Part shown: piece after piece, positions 8,081 through 17,591 of the stretch | Numbering within the stretch: position 1 is the first letter of the stretch | Layout of the letters: each line of letters opens with the position of its first letter | Assembly: GCA_963702685.1 (NCBI GenBank) | Contig: CAVPDQ010000005.1 | Location: 211,561 to 275,560 of the forward strand | Length of the DNA stretch: 64,000 nucleotides | Direction of reading: 5' to 3' | Source of the DNA: AP-15 sp963702685 | Lineage (GTDB): Bacteria; Pseudomonadota; Alphaproteobacteria; ATCC43930; CGMCC-115725 | Notes under the pieces: model-generated | What the model saw: the letters and a program-made list of their open reading frames with translations, nothing else | Databases searched by the model: none | Told to the model about the DNA's origin: nothing | Program-made: the position numbers and the translations under genes

Positions 8081-10451
8081 ATGATTCGATATTTCTTGCT
8101 CGCGCTCTCTGCGCTTTTTATCTGCACCGGAGCAGCACCGCGGCCCCGCGTCGTAAATTCGATCACGGTCACCAATCGCAGCGGGGCCGTTCAGCGCGAT
8201 TTTCCGTTGCAATTCGGACGGCCTTTTCTGAAAGGCGAAATCGCACACGCTCCGCACGTGCTGCTGAACGGCAAGCCGATCGCGAGCCAAGCCGATGTCA
8301 AGAACCGCTACCCGGACGGCTCGGTCGAATTTGCGGTGCTCGCCGTGGTGCTGCCGAGCCTGCCGATAGGCGCCAGCCAGACCCTGACCTTTGCCGATCA
8401 GCCCAAACCGGACAACGCACCGATGAGCCGGGCACAGATGCTCGACCCGGCATACAATTTCGATGCGGTCATCGGCGCCACCGCGACGGCAGCGGGGTCG
8501 CGGCCGCAAACGGCGAGCGCGCGGGCGATGCTGCAAGCCGGCGACTACAAGATTTGGACGAGCGGCCCGATCGCGCAAACGATCATCCTCGGCGACGACA
8601 GCACCGCGCGCAAATACGACATCGGCCTTGGTGACGGCCATCGCCCGCTGCGCCCGCGCTTTGTCGCAACCTTTTGGCCGGCGGGCCATCGGGTGCGGGT
8701 TCGCGCGGTCGGCGAAAACGACCTGGCGACCGAAGTCGAAGACCTCGCCTATACGCTCGCGGTCCGAGCCGGCGCTCGAGCTTCCCACATCGTCTACACC
8801 GGCGATTTGACCGGCACCCAGGCGACGCACCCGAAAAAGCAGTGGGCGATGACCAATTGGAGCCGCACGTTCTGGCTCGGCAACGGCGCCAATGGGGGCA
8901 CGCCCTCGCCGCAGGTCGATATCGACTGCAATCTCGGCTATCTCGAAGCGACGCGCTGGCTGCCGAGCTACGACATGTCGATCAAGCCGACATCGACGCT
9001 GGTGACGAACGAGTATGCGCTGTGGACCGGGCGGCCGCACGACCTCTATGATGGCCAGTGGAACGGCGGGCTGTGGCAAAATGCGATGGGCACGACCGGC
9101 GAGCGCCGGGAGATCGGCCCCTACCCGACCTGGGACGTCTTGTGGCTCTACACCGGCGATTGGCGGATGCGCCAGATGGCGCTGGGGCTCGACGATTTGG
9201 CCGCGGCGTTTCCGGCCAATCTGCGCGAGACCGACCCGGCCCGCCGCTTGCAGCGCAGCGACCCAGCGGGGCTCAGCCCCGAAACCGGGCTCGGCCGCAC
9301 CGTCTCGATCACCGACCGGCGCAGCACCCAGTTTTTCAACGCCGGCTATATCTTTACCCAGGGGCGGGCCGCCGACCGGCCGGTCCAGGTCGGCGCCATC
9401 GACCTGCGTCAGCCTTGGAGGTTCGACGGCGCGCACCAGCCGCAGCCGTGGTTCGTGCCCTATGTGCTGACCGGCGACCCGTGGTATCTCGACGAGGCTT
9501 ACCTGTGGGCCGGGTTCAGCGCCTCGCGCTATCCGGGCGGCGTGACCAAGGCTGCTTATGGCCGCGGCCCGACCGGGGCGGAGGGGGTGATCGGCGACGA
9601 GCTGCGCGGTGCCGGCTGGGTCTTGCGCAGCCGGGCCGAGACCGCGCTGATGGCCCCCGACAGTGACCCTGAGAAAGCCTATTTCACGACCCTCACCAAC
9701 GACGCATTGGCGCGCTGGGAAGGCGGGCTCGGGGTGTCGGGCACCGTGTTCGACGGCAGCGCCGTCAAACTCTGGGGCGCCAAATACGGCAATTACTACA
9801 GCTCCAATAGGGGGCCGGAAAGCGGGAAGCCGCCGGCGGTCGGCAATTGGGAATCGAACGGCAATCCGACTTCGAGCCCGCCGGTCGCGGATGTGCGGGA
9901 GAACGAGGCCCTCGGCATCTTTATCCCCGGTGCCGTCGGGTCGTGGACCTCGCCCTGGATGCAGTATTACGCAATCTACGGGCTCGGCCGGGCCAAGGAG
10001 GTCGGGTTTGCCGCCGAGCCGCTTGTTGGCGCACACCGCGGCGTGGCTCACGGGCCTCGTCAACAATTCGGGCCATCCCGAGCTCTTGGCGGCATACCGC
10101 ATGCCGGTCGAGAAGAGGGGAGGCGGGTTCTTCGCCAGCTGGCGCGCGCTGGTTGCCGCCCTCCAACCGGGCTGGCTTACCGGGCAAGGCTGGACGCCGC
10201 GGACCTCGACCGCGACATCGCTCGACCAATATTTCGCCCGCAACCTCAACGCCGATGGTCGCCAAGCCTGGGCGATCGCCGCCGCCTCGCAGATCGCCGG
10301 CGAGCCGGGCGGGGCGCAGGCTTGGGCCTGGATCGAGCGGCACGTCTACACCAGGATCACCGACTGGGCGAGCCACCCCGGCGCCGGCCCAAAATGGGCG
10401 GTGCTGCCGCGCACCGACAGGAACCTGCTGCCGGCGATGCCGTCGCATTGA
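8081..10451 (+). CDS. Large secreted protein with RIFT-type N-terminal domain, one frameshift
   Basis: About 790 residues after joining two frames near 10030. The N-terminus MIRYFLLALSALFICTGAA is a signal peptide. Residues about 25-110 (for example FPLQFGRPFLKGEI and YPDGSVEFAVLA) resemble the RIFT beta-barrel domain at the front of exo-rhamnogalacturonan lyase-like proteins. The rest is rich in Trp, Tyr and Gly with segments like GPYPTWDVLWLYTGDW, suggesting an alpha-toroid carbohydrate-active fold, but I cannot name an enzyme family. After the shift the protein continues AAWLTGLVNNSGHPELLAAY to the end PAMPSH. Likely exported or periplasmic; substrate unknown. Confidence 0.6.
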
Positions 10452-10810
10452 GCCGGCGCAGCGGTGAAGCCACCGAGCCTTCGGCGCGAACCTATCGCGA
10501 TCCGCCGCGGAATGCGGCGCCGGAGCTGCCGGCATCGATAAAACCGGGCGCCGGCCGCGAGCCCACCAGCCCGGGGATGCCGCGCTGCGCGATAGGGAAG
10601 AGGGCCTTGTTTCGCCTGCGGCCCGCAACCGGTGAAGGCACTTGCGCAATTCCGCGGCGGCTCTTAACTAAGGTCCGTCGACCCGTTTGGGATCGGGCTT
10701 TCCGGCCTGCGTTCGTCTGCGATCGTGCGACCGTGTCTTCCGAGCCAATCGATGTCCGATACGCCGCGCGTTCGCGTGGCGGCCTTACTTGCTAAGTGGA
10801 GTTACTGCCG
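10452..10810. other. Intergenic region upstream of cspA
   Basis: About 360 bp without a convincing gene. The distance to the cspA start is compatible with the long 5' leader typical of cold-shock genes. I could not identify a clear promoter or cold-box. Confidence 0.4.
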
Positions 10811-11017
10811 ATGGCGACCGGTACGGTCAAATGGTTCAACGCGCAGAAGGGCTATGGCTTTATCCAGCCCGAAAACGGCGGCGCCGATGTGTTTGTCCAC
10901 ATCTCCGCCGTCGAGCGCGCGGGGATGGATAATCTGCGCGAGGGTCAACGGTTGAGCTACGAGCTCGAGCAAGGCCAACGGGGGCGCGTCTCCGCCGTCA
11001 ATTTGCGCGCGACCTGA
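10811..11017 (+). CDS. cspA: Cold-shock protein (CspA family)
   Basis: A 68-residue single OB-fold protein that binds single-stranded RNA and DNA. RNP1 is KGYGFIQPE and RNP2 is DVFVHISAV, both intact. Start is the ATG at 10811 (MATGTVKWFNAQKGYGFI). It is followed after about 60 bp by infA and then by a DEAD-box helicase, a common cold-adaptation grouping in Proteobacteria. Confidence 0.95.
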   Translation: MATGTVKWFNAQKGYGFIQPENGGADVFVHISAVERAGMDNLREGQRLSYELEQGQRGRVSAVNLRAT

Positions 11018-11078
11018 GGAAGAAAAAGAACATGCGGGGGTGCTGCGGCGCCCCCGTTCCTTTGTCGGAGGGAGCTGT

Positions 11079-11345
11079 TTGGCCAAAGAAGACCTGATCG
11101 AATTCGACGGTACCGTGCTCGAGCTGTTGCCCGATGCCCGGTTCCGCGTGCGCCTCGACAACGGCCACGAAACACTGGCCTACTCTTCAGGCCGCATGAA
11201 AAAGAACCGCATTCGCATCCTCGCCGGCGACCGGGTAACGGTCGAAATGACCCCATATGATCTGACCAAAGGCCGGATCAACTTTCGGCACAAGGACGAA
11301 CGCGCACTCCCGATGGGCGGCCGGCCTAATTTTCGTCGGCGCTGA
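11079..11345 (+). CDS. infA: Translation initiation factor IF-1
   Basis: An 88-residue S1/OB-fold protein that binds the ribosomal A site of the 30S subunit. The core reads LIEFDGTVLELLPDARFRV and LAGDRVTVEMTPYDLTKGRI, which is diagnostic. The start is a TTG (11079) with GGAGGGAG six or so bases upstream; no ATG is suitably placed. The C-terminus is extended compared with the standard 72 residues (ending PMGGRPNFRRR), as in the second IF-1 paralogue found next to cold-shock genes in many Proteobacteria. It may not be the only infA in the genome. Confidence 0.93.
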   Translation: MAKEDLIEFDGTVLELLPDARFRVRLDNGHETLAYSSGRMKKNRIRILAGDRVTVEMTPYDLTKGRINFRHKDERALPMGGRPNFRRR

Positions 11346-11418
11346 CGGGGCTCTGACCTGTCCCGCCGGCATGCCTCGCCGGCACAAATCAATTGACATC
11401 GATCAGATCGAGGCCAAT

Positions 11419-11446
11419 TTGACTTGGCAGTTGCGCAACGCATAAT
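11419..11446 (+). promoter_or_regulatory. Putative sigma-70 promoter of the DEAD-box helicase gene
   Basis: TTGACT (11419-11424) and CATAAT (11441-11446) are separated by 16 bp and lie 27 bp before the start codon. The match is good for both boxes, although the 5' leader would be short. Confidence 0.5.
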
Positions 11447-11472
11447 CGTTACACAGAGGTTACGACATCTCA

Positions 11473-12954
11473 ATGGGTTTTTCCGAGCTTGATCTTTCGC
11501 CTGAAGTGCTTCAGGCGGTTACCGACGCCGGCTATACGATCCCCACCCCGATCCAGGAACAAGCGATCCCGTTCGTCCAGCGCGGCCGTGACGTGCTCGG
11601 CTGCGCCCAGACCGGCACCGGCAAGACCGCGAGCTTTGTCTTGCCGATGATCGACAAGCTGGCGGCCGGCCGGGCGCGGGCGCGCATGCCGCGCTCGCTG
11701 ATCCTCGAGCCGACGCGCGAGCTGGCGACCCAGGTCGCCAATTCCTTTGAGCTTTACGGCCGGCATCACCGGCTGACCATGGCGCTTCTGATCGGCGGCG
11801 AAAGCTTTGTCGATCAGGAACGCAAGCTCGACCGCGGCGTCGATGTGCTGATCGCCACTCCCGGCCGGCTTCTCGATCTTCACGGGCGCGGCAAGATCTT
11901 GCTGTCCGACGCGCATATCCTGGTCATCGACGAGGCCGACCGGATGCTCGATATGGGCTTTATCCCCGATGTCGAACGCATCGTCGGGCTATTGCCAAAA
12001 ACGCGGCAGACCTTGTTTTTCTCGGCGACGATGCCGCCGGAAATCCGCATCCTGGGCGACGCGTTTCTGAGCGACCCGGTCGAAATCTCGGTGGCGCCGC
12101 CGGCCTCGCCCGCTGCTGGCGTGATCCAGTCGCTGGCAGTCCTCGATGCGGGCGACAAGCGCGAGGCGCTGCGCCGGCTGATCGCGTCCGAGGACGTCAA
12201 GAACGCGCTGATCTTCTGCAACCGCAAGCGCGACGTGGACATCCTCTATAAATCGCTGGTGCGGCACGGGCTCGATGCCGCGGCCTTGCACGGCGACATG
12301 CCGCAGCCCAAGCGGACCGAGACGCTCGAGCGCTTCAAAAATGACGAGATTCGCCTTCTCGTCGCCAGCGACGTTGCCGCCCGCGGCCTCGACATCAAGG
12401 GCATGAGCCACGTCTTTTGCTTCGACGTGCCGATCCATGCCGAGGATTACGTCCACCGCATCGGCCGCACCGGCCGCGCCGGGTTGTCCGGCCGCTCGTT
12501 CATGCTGGCCGCGCCCGAGGATGGCCGTTTTGTCGCCGCCATCGTCAAATTGATCGGCAAGGAAATCCCGCTCACCGTCATCGAGGGCATCGCCCCGGCC
12601 GAGCTCGAATACGAGGAGGGGCGCCGTCGCCGCGGGCGCTCCGAGCGCCGCCCTGCGCCGAGCAAGTCTCCGGTCAAGACATCACGCCCCACGGCGGGGC
12701 GGCCGACGGAAGCACGGCGCCCCACGGTGGACCGGTCGAAGGATACACCACGTCTCACGGCGGACCGGCCGAAGGAAACATCGCGCCCGCCCCAGAGCAG
12801 CGCCGTCGTTACCCCGTTTCCGCGCGCTGCCGCACCTCGCCGTGCGCCGAGCGCACCCGCAGCCCCCGCCGCGGAGGAGCGCCGGGTCGTCGGTTTCGGC
12901 GACCACCTGCCGGCCTTTCTCGCCCGCCCGCCGCGCATCGTTGCCGGCTCTTGA
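11473..12954 (+). CDS. DEAD-box ATP-dependent RNA helicase
   Basis: A 493-residue RNA helicase. Q motif in FSELDLSPEV...PTPIQEQAIP, Walker A AQTGTGKT (45-52), DEAD at 153-156, SAT at 184-186, and motif VI HRIGRTGRAG in the second RecA lobe. After about residue 385 comes a basic, Pro/Arg/Thr-rich tail that contains three 11-residue repeats (for example TSRPTAGRPTE and TPRLTADRPKE; 33-bp units at about 12680-12780). The tail ends in a short segment found in RhlE-like proteins. The cspA-infA context suggests unwinding of cold-stabilised mRNA or rRNA structures. Confidence 0.95.
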   Translation: MGFSELDLSPEVLQAVTDAGYTIPTPIQEQAIPFVQRGRDVLGCAQTGTGKTASFVLPMIDKLAAGRARARMPRSLILEPTRELATQVANSFELYGRHHRLTMALLIGGESFVDQERKLDRGVDVLIATPGRLLDLHGRGKILLSDAHILVIDEADRMLDMGFIPDVERIVGLLPKTRQTLFFSATMPPEIRILGDAFLSDPVEISVAPPASPAAGVIQSLAVLDAGDKREALRRLIASEDVKNALIFCNRKRDVDILYKSLVRHGLDAAALHGDMPQPKRTETLERFKNDEIRLLVASDVAARGLDIKGMSHVFCFDVPIHAEDYVHRIGRTGRAGLSGRSFMLAAPEDGRFVAAIVKLIGKEIPLTVIEGIAPAELEYEEGRRRRGRSERRPAPSKSPVKTSRPTAGRPTEARRPTVDRSKDTPRLTADRPKETSRPPQSSAVVTPFPRAAAPRRAPSAPAAPAAEERRVVGFGDHLPAFLARPPRIVAGS

Positions 12955-12966
12955 GGCGCCCTTTGG

Positions 12967-13224
12967 ATGAAGACCATCTTTGTCATGGTCAAATGCGATC
13001 TCGGCAAGGCGTATGAGGTCGCAGGTGCTGCGGTCGATACGATCGAGCAGGTGTCGGAGGTTTATTCGACCTCGGGCCAATACGACCTTCTGATGAAGGT
13101 GTACCTGCCGGACGACGCCGATATCGGCCACTTCGTGACCGAGGATTTGCAGACCTTGGCCGGGGTCAAGGACACCTTTACGATCATCGCCTTCAAGGCG
13201 TTCTCCGAAGATTTGTCGAGCTGA
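12967..13224 (+). CDS. Stand-alone Lrp/AsnC-type RAM domain protein
   Basis: An 85-residue protein equal to the ligand-binding (RAM) half of Lrp/AsnC regulators without the HTH. IFVMVKCDLGKAYEVAGA, VSEVYSTSGQYDLLMKVYL and LAGVKDTFTIIAF match the alpha-beta ferredoxin-like fold. Such proteins form oligomers that bind amino acids. It lies 12 bp after the helicase and 17 bp before the Rieske protein, so the three are probably cotranscribed. Confidence 0.85.
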   Translation: MKTIFVMVKCDLGKAYEVAGAAVDTIEQVSEVYSTSGQYDLLMKVYLPDDADIGHFVTEDLQTLAGVKDTFTIIAFKAFSEDLSS

Positions 13225-13241
13225 GCGGGGCGGAGGGGGCG

Positions 13242-13565
13242 ATGGCCGAGGGCGAGGCCCTTTGGGTGCGGGTGGCCGGGCGCGGCGATGTGGCGCCGGG
13301 CGAGGTCATCGGGGTCGAGGCAGGCGGCCATTCGATCGCGGTCTACGATTGCGACGGCACCCTGTTCGCGACCGACAATATCTGCACCCACGCCTATGCC
13401 CGCCTCTCCGATGGCTGGCTCGACGGCGAGACGATCGAATGCCCGCTGCACGCCGCGCGCTTTGACGTCCGCACCGGCAAGGTGCTCGACCCGCCCGCCA
13501 CCGAAGACCTGAAGACCTACCCCGTCCGCCTCAGCGGCGACGATATCGAGGTGGCGCTGGGCTAG
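13242..13565 (+). CDS. Rieske-type [2Fe-2S] ferredoxin
   Basis: A 107-residue soluble Rieske protein. The cluster ligands are in CTHAYARLSDGWLD (C-x-H) and ECPLHAARFD (C-x2-H), the spacing of NirD/dioxygenase-type ferredoxins. GGAGGGGG precedes the ATG at 13242. No oxygenase or reductase is next to it, so the electron acceptor is unknown. It is followed by the IS-interrupted hairpin region. Confidence 0.92.
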   Translation: MAEGEALWVRVAGRGDVAPGEVIGVEAGGHSIAVYDCDGTLFATDNICTHAYARLSDGWLDGETIECPLHAARFDVRTGKVLDPPATEDLKTYPVRLSGDDIEVALG

Positions 13566-13643
13566 AGCAGGGCTAGAGCACGGCTAGAGCGGTTTCCGCT
13601 CGGATTGTACCGCGTTCACCCCCTCCCAACCCTCCCCCATCAA

Positions 13644-15157
13644 GGCTCACCTATGCACACATCTTTTACGAAGGGTGCGGCATTTTGACTCACCCTGGGA
13701 TTGGGCATTGCGCAGCTCCCGCATCATGTGAGCTTGTTGGCGCGAACCGCTACATGTTGAAGAGGGGATCGGCATGGACGGGTTCGCGATTGGCCAGTTC
13801 GGGGATGCCCGGCTGGAAAAAGGGGGCGCTGTTTGTCGAGCGCCTGGTCGAGCGTTCGACCGTGCGGCTGCGGCAGCTGGCTCGCCATCGCGCCGAGGAG
13901 GTTAAGCTCGGCCGCTTTCTGCGCAATGATCGGGTGAGCCTGGAAGCGCTCAACCGGGGGACCGGCGAGTGGGTTGGGCGAGTGGCCCAAGGCTGTCGCC
14001 ATGTCTTGGCGATCCAGGACACCACAGAGCTGAATTTTCAGCGCCATGCGCGGCGCACGCGCGGACTGGGCCCGGTCGGCAACGGCACCGACCAGGGCTT
14101 GTTTCTGCACCCGCTGCTGGCCATCGAGGCGGCGGGCGGGCGCTGTCTCGGGCTGGCCTGGGCCAAGCTGTGGGTGCGTCGCGGCAAGATCACGACACCC
14201 CGTCGCCAGCGACCGATGGCGGCCAAGGAAGCGCAGCGCTGGCAAGACGGGATCAGCGCCGCCGAGACGGTGTTGGCCGGCGCCGAGCTGGTCACCGTGG
14301 TCAGCGACCGCGAGGCCGACATTTACCAGAGCTGGGCGCGGCCGCGCGCGGCCAACCTGCACCTGCTCGCACGTGCCGCGCAAAACCGCTCTCTGCGCGG
14401 CGGCGGTTCGTTGTTTGCCACGACCGACCGGCTTGCCATCGCCGGCTGCTTCGAGTTGGAGGTGCCCCGCCAGCCGGGCCGCCCGGCGCGCCGGGCGCAG
14501 ATGGAGCTGCGCTTTGGCATGGTCGAGCTGAGGTGCCCGCACTGGCTGCGCCGGTCGTCGGATTTGCGCGGAGCGCTGCCCGAGAGCGTGGCCCTCCATG
14601 TCGTCGATGTGCGCGAGTGCGCCGCGCGCGCCGGCGCCGCGCCGCCGCTGCATTGGCGGCTCCTGACCACCCACCTCGTCAACACCGCTGACGACGCCCG
14701 GCAGATCGTCGAGTGGTATCGCCGGCGCTGGAATATCGAGCAGCTGTTCTGGACCCTCAAACGCCAGGGCCTCGATATCGAGGCCAGTCAAGTCGAGACC
14801 GCCGAGGGCCTCGGCAAACTCGCCTTTCTTGCCACCCTCGCCGCCACCCGCATCATGCAACTGGTCCAGGCCCGCGACGGCACCACCCCAATCCCCGCCG
14901 CGGAGGTCTTCACGGCCGACGAGATCGAAGCTCTCGGCCTCCAGCAGCCCGCCCTCGAAGGGCGAACCGCAAAGCAGAAAAACCCTCATCCCGCCGGTTC
15001 CCTGGCCTGGGCAAGCTGGATCATCGCTCGCCTCGGCGGCTGGAAGGGGTACGCCTCGGAAAGTCCACCCGGGCCGATCACGATGCGCCACGGGCTCACC
15101 AGGCTCGCCGCCTTCAGCAAGGCCCGTGCCATCCTGAGAAATGTGCATAGGTGAGCC
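13644..15157 (+). mobile_element. IS4-family-type insertion sequence with intact ends
   Basis: The element is bounded by perfect 16-bp inverted repeats GGCTCACCTATGCACA (13644-13659) and its complement (15142-15157). The flanks share CCATCAAG directly outside the ends, consistent with an 8-9 bp target duplication. Removing the element and one target copy restores ACCCTCCCCCATCAAGGGGG followed by AGGGT, a perfect hairpin with a short loop, so the IS sits in the loop of a palindrome. It carries a single transposase gene. Confidence 0.9.
13774..15154 (+). CDS. IS4-type DDE transposase, one frameshift
   Basis: About 460 residues. The Tn5/IS4-type catalytic triad is visible: first Asp in IQDTTELNF, second in VVSDREADIY, and the YREK signature in WYRRRWNIEQLFWTLKRQ (Y-x2-R-x3-E-x6-K). 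The expected N-terminus (MDGFAIGQFGDARLEK from the ATG at 13774) is in a different frame from the rest because one G is gained in a GGGGG run near 13825. As read, the enzyme would be disrupted, but this may be a sequencing error because the ends and target duplication look fresh. Confidence 0.88.
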
Positions 15158-15199
15158 CATCAAGGGGGAGGGTCTTTATTCGGCACTCCTGGTTGTACT

Positions 15200-15222
15200 C
15201 CCGCCCCCTCGATGGGGGCGGG
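15200..15222. repeat. Perfect GC-rich palindrome downstream of the alcohol dehydrogenase gene
   Basis: CCCGCCCCC and GGGGGCGGG, 9-bp arms, enclose a 5-base loop. It has no T run, so it is either a Rho-assisted attenuator or one of the dispersed palindromes common in alphaproteobacterial intergenic DNA. It is about 40 bp from the second hairpin that holds the IS. Confidence 0.6.
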
Positions 15223-15273
15223 TCGGGGTGGGGGTGATGCGTGCCGAGCGCGTCGACCCGGTCGAAAACCGCT

Positions 15274-16436
15274 CTAATCGTAAACCCGGCGATAGAGCTC
15301 GATGATCTCGTCCCCGCTCGGCACCCGCGGGTTGTTGGCGGGCGAGCCTGAAGCCAGCGCCTGGCTCGCCATCACCAGCAGCAATTCCTCGTAGCGTCCG
15401 GCATCGATGCCCCATTCGCGTGGGGTCGGCACCTTCGAGATCGTGGTTCAGCCGGCGCAATTCGTCGAGGAGGCGCGCGACCGCCGCCTGGCTCCCTTCG
15501 CCTTCCTCGGCGACCCCCATCGCGCGGGCGCAATCGGCATAGCGGTCGAGCGCCGCCGGGGTCGAAAAAGCGGTGATCTCGGGCAGCAGCATCGCGTTCG
15601 ACAGCCCGTGCGGCACATGAAAAAAGGCGCCGATCGGCCGGCTCATGCCGTGCACCAGCGCGACGCTCGAATTCGAGAACGCCATTCCCGCGGTCGTCGC
15701 CCCCAGCATCATCGCTTCGCGCGCCGCCCGGTTTTGCGGCTCGGCGCAGGCGGTGCGGATATTGCGCGCGATCAGCCCCATCGCGTTTTTGGCGAGGCCG
15801 TCGGTGTAGGGGCTGGCGCGGCGGCTGACATAGGCCTCGATCGCATGGGTCAGGCTGTCGATCCCGGTATCGGCGGTCAGCCGCAACGGCATCGACAAGG
15901 TCAGCTCGTAATCGACGATTGCCGCCAGCGGGCAGCAGGCGAGCCCGGCGATCAGCATCTTTTCGTCGGTCTCGGTGTCGCTGACAACGGTGAACCGCGT
16001 CGCTTCCGACCCGGTGCCGGCGGTGGTCGGGATCGCGACCAGCGGCGGCCCGGCCTTGGGGATGTCGGCCGGCACCTTCCAATCGCGCATCTTGCCGCCA
16101 TTGGCGGCGAGCATGCTCATCCCCTTGGCGGTATCGATCGAGCTGCCGCCGCCGACCGCGACGAGGCTGTCATAGCCGCCCTCGGCGAGCCGCCGCGTGC
16201 CCTCTTCGATGACCGCGGTCGTCGGGTCCGCAACCGTGTCGGCGAAGACCGAAAAGCCGATGCCGGCTTGCGCGAGCAGATCGGTCGCTGCGGTCGAGAA
16301 TGCCGCAGCTTTTGATATAGGGGTCGGTCACGACCAGCGGCCGCGCCAGGCCAAAGCGTTGCAGGACGCCCGGCAATTCGCCGAGCGCGCCGCCGCCGAT
16401 CGCCATCAGCCGCGGTGTCGTCACGATTGCAGCCAT
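15274..16436 (-). CDS. Iron-containing (group III) alcohol dehydrogenase, two frameshifts
   Basis: About 387 residues when joined. N-terminus MAAIVTTPRLMAIGGGALGE; nucleotide-binding GGGSSIDTAKG; PTTAGTGSEATRF; metal-site His residues in DSLTHAIEAYVS and VHGMSRPIGAFFHVPHGL. The C-terminus (PREWGIDAGRYEEL to RRVYD) ends at TAG 15274-15276. One extra A in an AAAA run near 16316 and a shift near 15437 break the frame. The family oxidises alcohols or reduces aldehydes with NAD(P)H. Substrate unknown. Confidence 0.85.
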
Positions 16437-16452
16437 TCGTGTGTCCTCCTGC

Positions 16453-16692
16453 TCAGCCCGGCTTTTTCAGGCGAAAGCGCAAGACGCCGCCCGCCTCTTC
16501 ACGCGCCTCCAGCAGCTCGCAGCCGGTGGTCTTGCAGAAATGCTCGAAATCCTTGACCGCACCCGGGTCGGTCGCCAGCACTTCGAGCACCGCCCCCGGT
16601 CCGAGCGGCTTTAGCGCGCGCCGCGCCTTCAGCACCGGCAGCGGGCAGAGGAGGCCGGTCGCATCGAGGGTGGCGGCAGTCGCGTCGTTCAT
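16453..16692 (-). CDS. TusA/SirA-like sulfur carrier protein
   Basis: A 79-residue protein with the conserved sulfur-carrier motif CPLP in LDATGLLCPLPVLKARRAL; the Cys receives persulfide sulfur. The second half FCKTTGCELLEAREE is typical of the YeeD/TusA group. It lies 17 bp upstream of the alcohol dehydrogenase gene on the same strand. It may serve thiolation or sulfur trafficking; no partner sulfurtransferase is adjacent. Confidence 0.9.
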   Translation of the reverse strand: MNDATAATLDATGLLCPLPVLKARRALKPLGPGAVLEVLATDPGAVKDFEHFCKTTGCELLEAREEAGGVLRFRLKKPG

Positions 16693-16800
16693 CGTCTCTC
16701 CCGGCGGGCCAGCAAACGGATTTTAGACATCGGCCGTACTCTATCAATCGGGCAATCGCGCTCCCAGCTTCAAGGACGACCCACCGCCACGGAGGCTCCG

Positions 16801-17259
16801 ATGGAATCCGAACGACTGAACGCCTACGAAACCGCACCCGAGGCGATGAAGGCGCTGCGCCAGGTCGAGGCGTATATCCACAACAGCGGCCTCGACAAGC
16901 GGCTGATCGAGCTGGTCAAGATGCGCGCCTCGCAGATCAACGGCTGCGCTTATTGCCTCGATATGCACAGCAAGGATTTGCGCCGCCAGGGCGAAACCGA
17001 GCAGCGCATCTACCTCTTGAACGCGTGGCACGAATCGCCGCTCTACACGGCGCGCGAGCGGGCCGCGCTCGGCTGGACCGAGGCCTTGACCCGGGTCGCC
17101 GACACCCATGCCCCCGACGCCGATTGGGCCGAGGCGCGCCGCCATTTCTCGGACAAGGAGCTGGTCGATCTGACGACGTTGATCGGCATGATCAACCTGT
17201 GGAACCGGCTGGCGATCGGGTTCCGCTACCAGCACCCGGCGGCAGACGGGGCGCAGTGA
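16801..17259 (+). CDS. Carboxymuconolactone decarboxylase/AhpD-family protein
   Basis: A 152-residue alkylhydroperoxidase-like protein. The redox centre is CAYCLDMHSKDL (CxxC followed by His), which matches the AhpD-type peroxidase proton-relay motif, and LIELVKMRASQINGCAYC is the family signature. Probably a cytosolic peroxidase or thiol-disulfide protein. The start ATG at 16801 follows GGAGGCTCCG. Confidence 0.9.
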   Translation: MESERLNAYETAPEAMKALRQVEAYIHNSGLDKRLIELVKMRASQINGCAYCLDMHSKDLRRQGETEQRIYLLNAWHESPLYTARERAALGWTEALTRVADTHAPDADWAEARRHFSDKELVDLTTLIGMINLWNRLAIGFRYQHPAADGAQ

Positions 17260-17280
17260 CACGCTTATTGCCGTTGATTC

Positions 17281-17297
17281 GGACCATCAGATGGTCC
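17281..17297 (+). promoter_or_regulatory. Palindromic operator upstream of a TA pair
   Basis: GGACCATCAGATGGTCC is a perfect inverted repeat with 7-bp arms and a 3-base spacer. It ends 24 bp before the antitoxin start, the usual place for a Phd/YefM autoregulatory operator. Confidence 0.6.
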
Positions 17298-17321
17298 ATA
17301 AATCGTTTGCTTTGTGCAAGA

Positions 17322-17591
17322 ATGGACCCAGCGATGCAGGTCGCGGTGACGGACGCAAAAGCGCGGTTGACGGAATTGATCCGGTGCGCAGAAGCAGGTG
17401 AAGAGGTCGTTCTGACCAGGCACGGCCGGGCAGTGGCGCGGGTGGTGCCGGTCACCCGACCTGCCGACCGCACGGCACGCCGGCGCCTCCTCGAAGCGAT
17501 ACGGTCAGCGGGCGGGGCCAAGGCGCGTGCCGGCGAGGGCGCTGCGCGGAGCCAGGACTTCCTCTATGGCCCGGATGGCTTGCCCCGATGA
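17322..17591 (+). CDS. Phd/YefM-family antitoxin
   Basis: An 89-residue antitoxin. VAVTDAKARLTELIRCAEAGEEVVLTRHGRAVARVVPV is the standard Phd N-terminal DNA-binding fold (quoted here as a region spanning about residues 6-43; key residues are the DAKxxL and the TRHGR loop). The C-terminal arm (about residues 50-89) is basic and probably disordered until bound. ATG at 17322 or 17334 are both possible. It overlaps the PIN toxin gene by 4 bp. Confidence 0.88.
   Translation: MDPAMQVAVTDAKARLTELIRCAEAGEEVVLTRHGRAVARVVPVTRPADRTARRRLLEAIRSAGGAKARAGEGAARSQDFLYGPDGLPR

Noticed and set aside
6034..8175. 713-codon frame antisense to the acyl-CoA ligase
   Set aside because: Follows the third-position GC pattern of the ligase and has low-complexity His/Arg/Asp-rich sequence; no motif.
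7889..10249. 786-codon antisense frame over the secreted protein gene
   Set aside because: No start signal, no domain; the plus-strand gene has a signal peptide and RIFT-like domain.
13724..15163. Antisense frame across the whole IS
   Set aside because: The plus-strand transposase has the full DDE/YREK pattern; this is its shadow.
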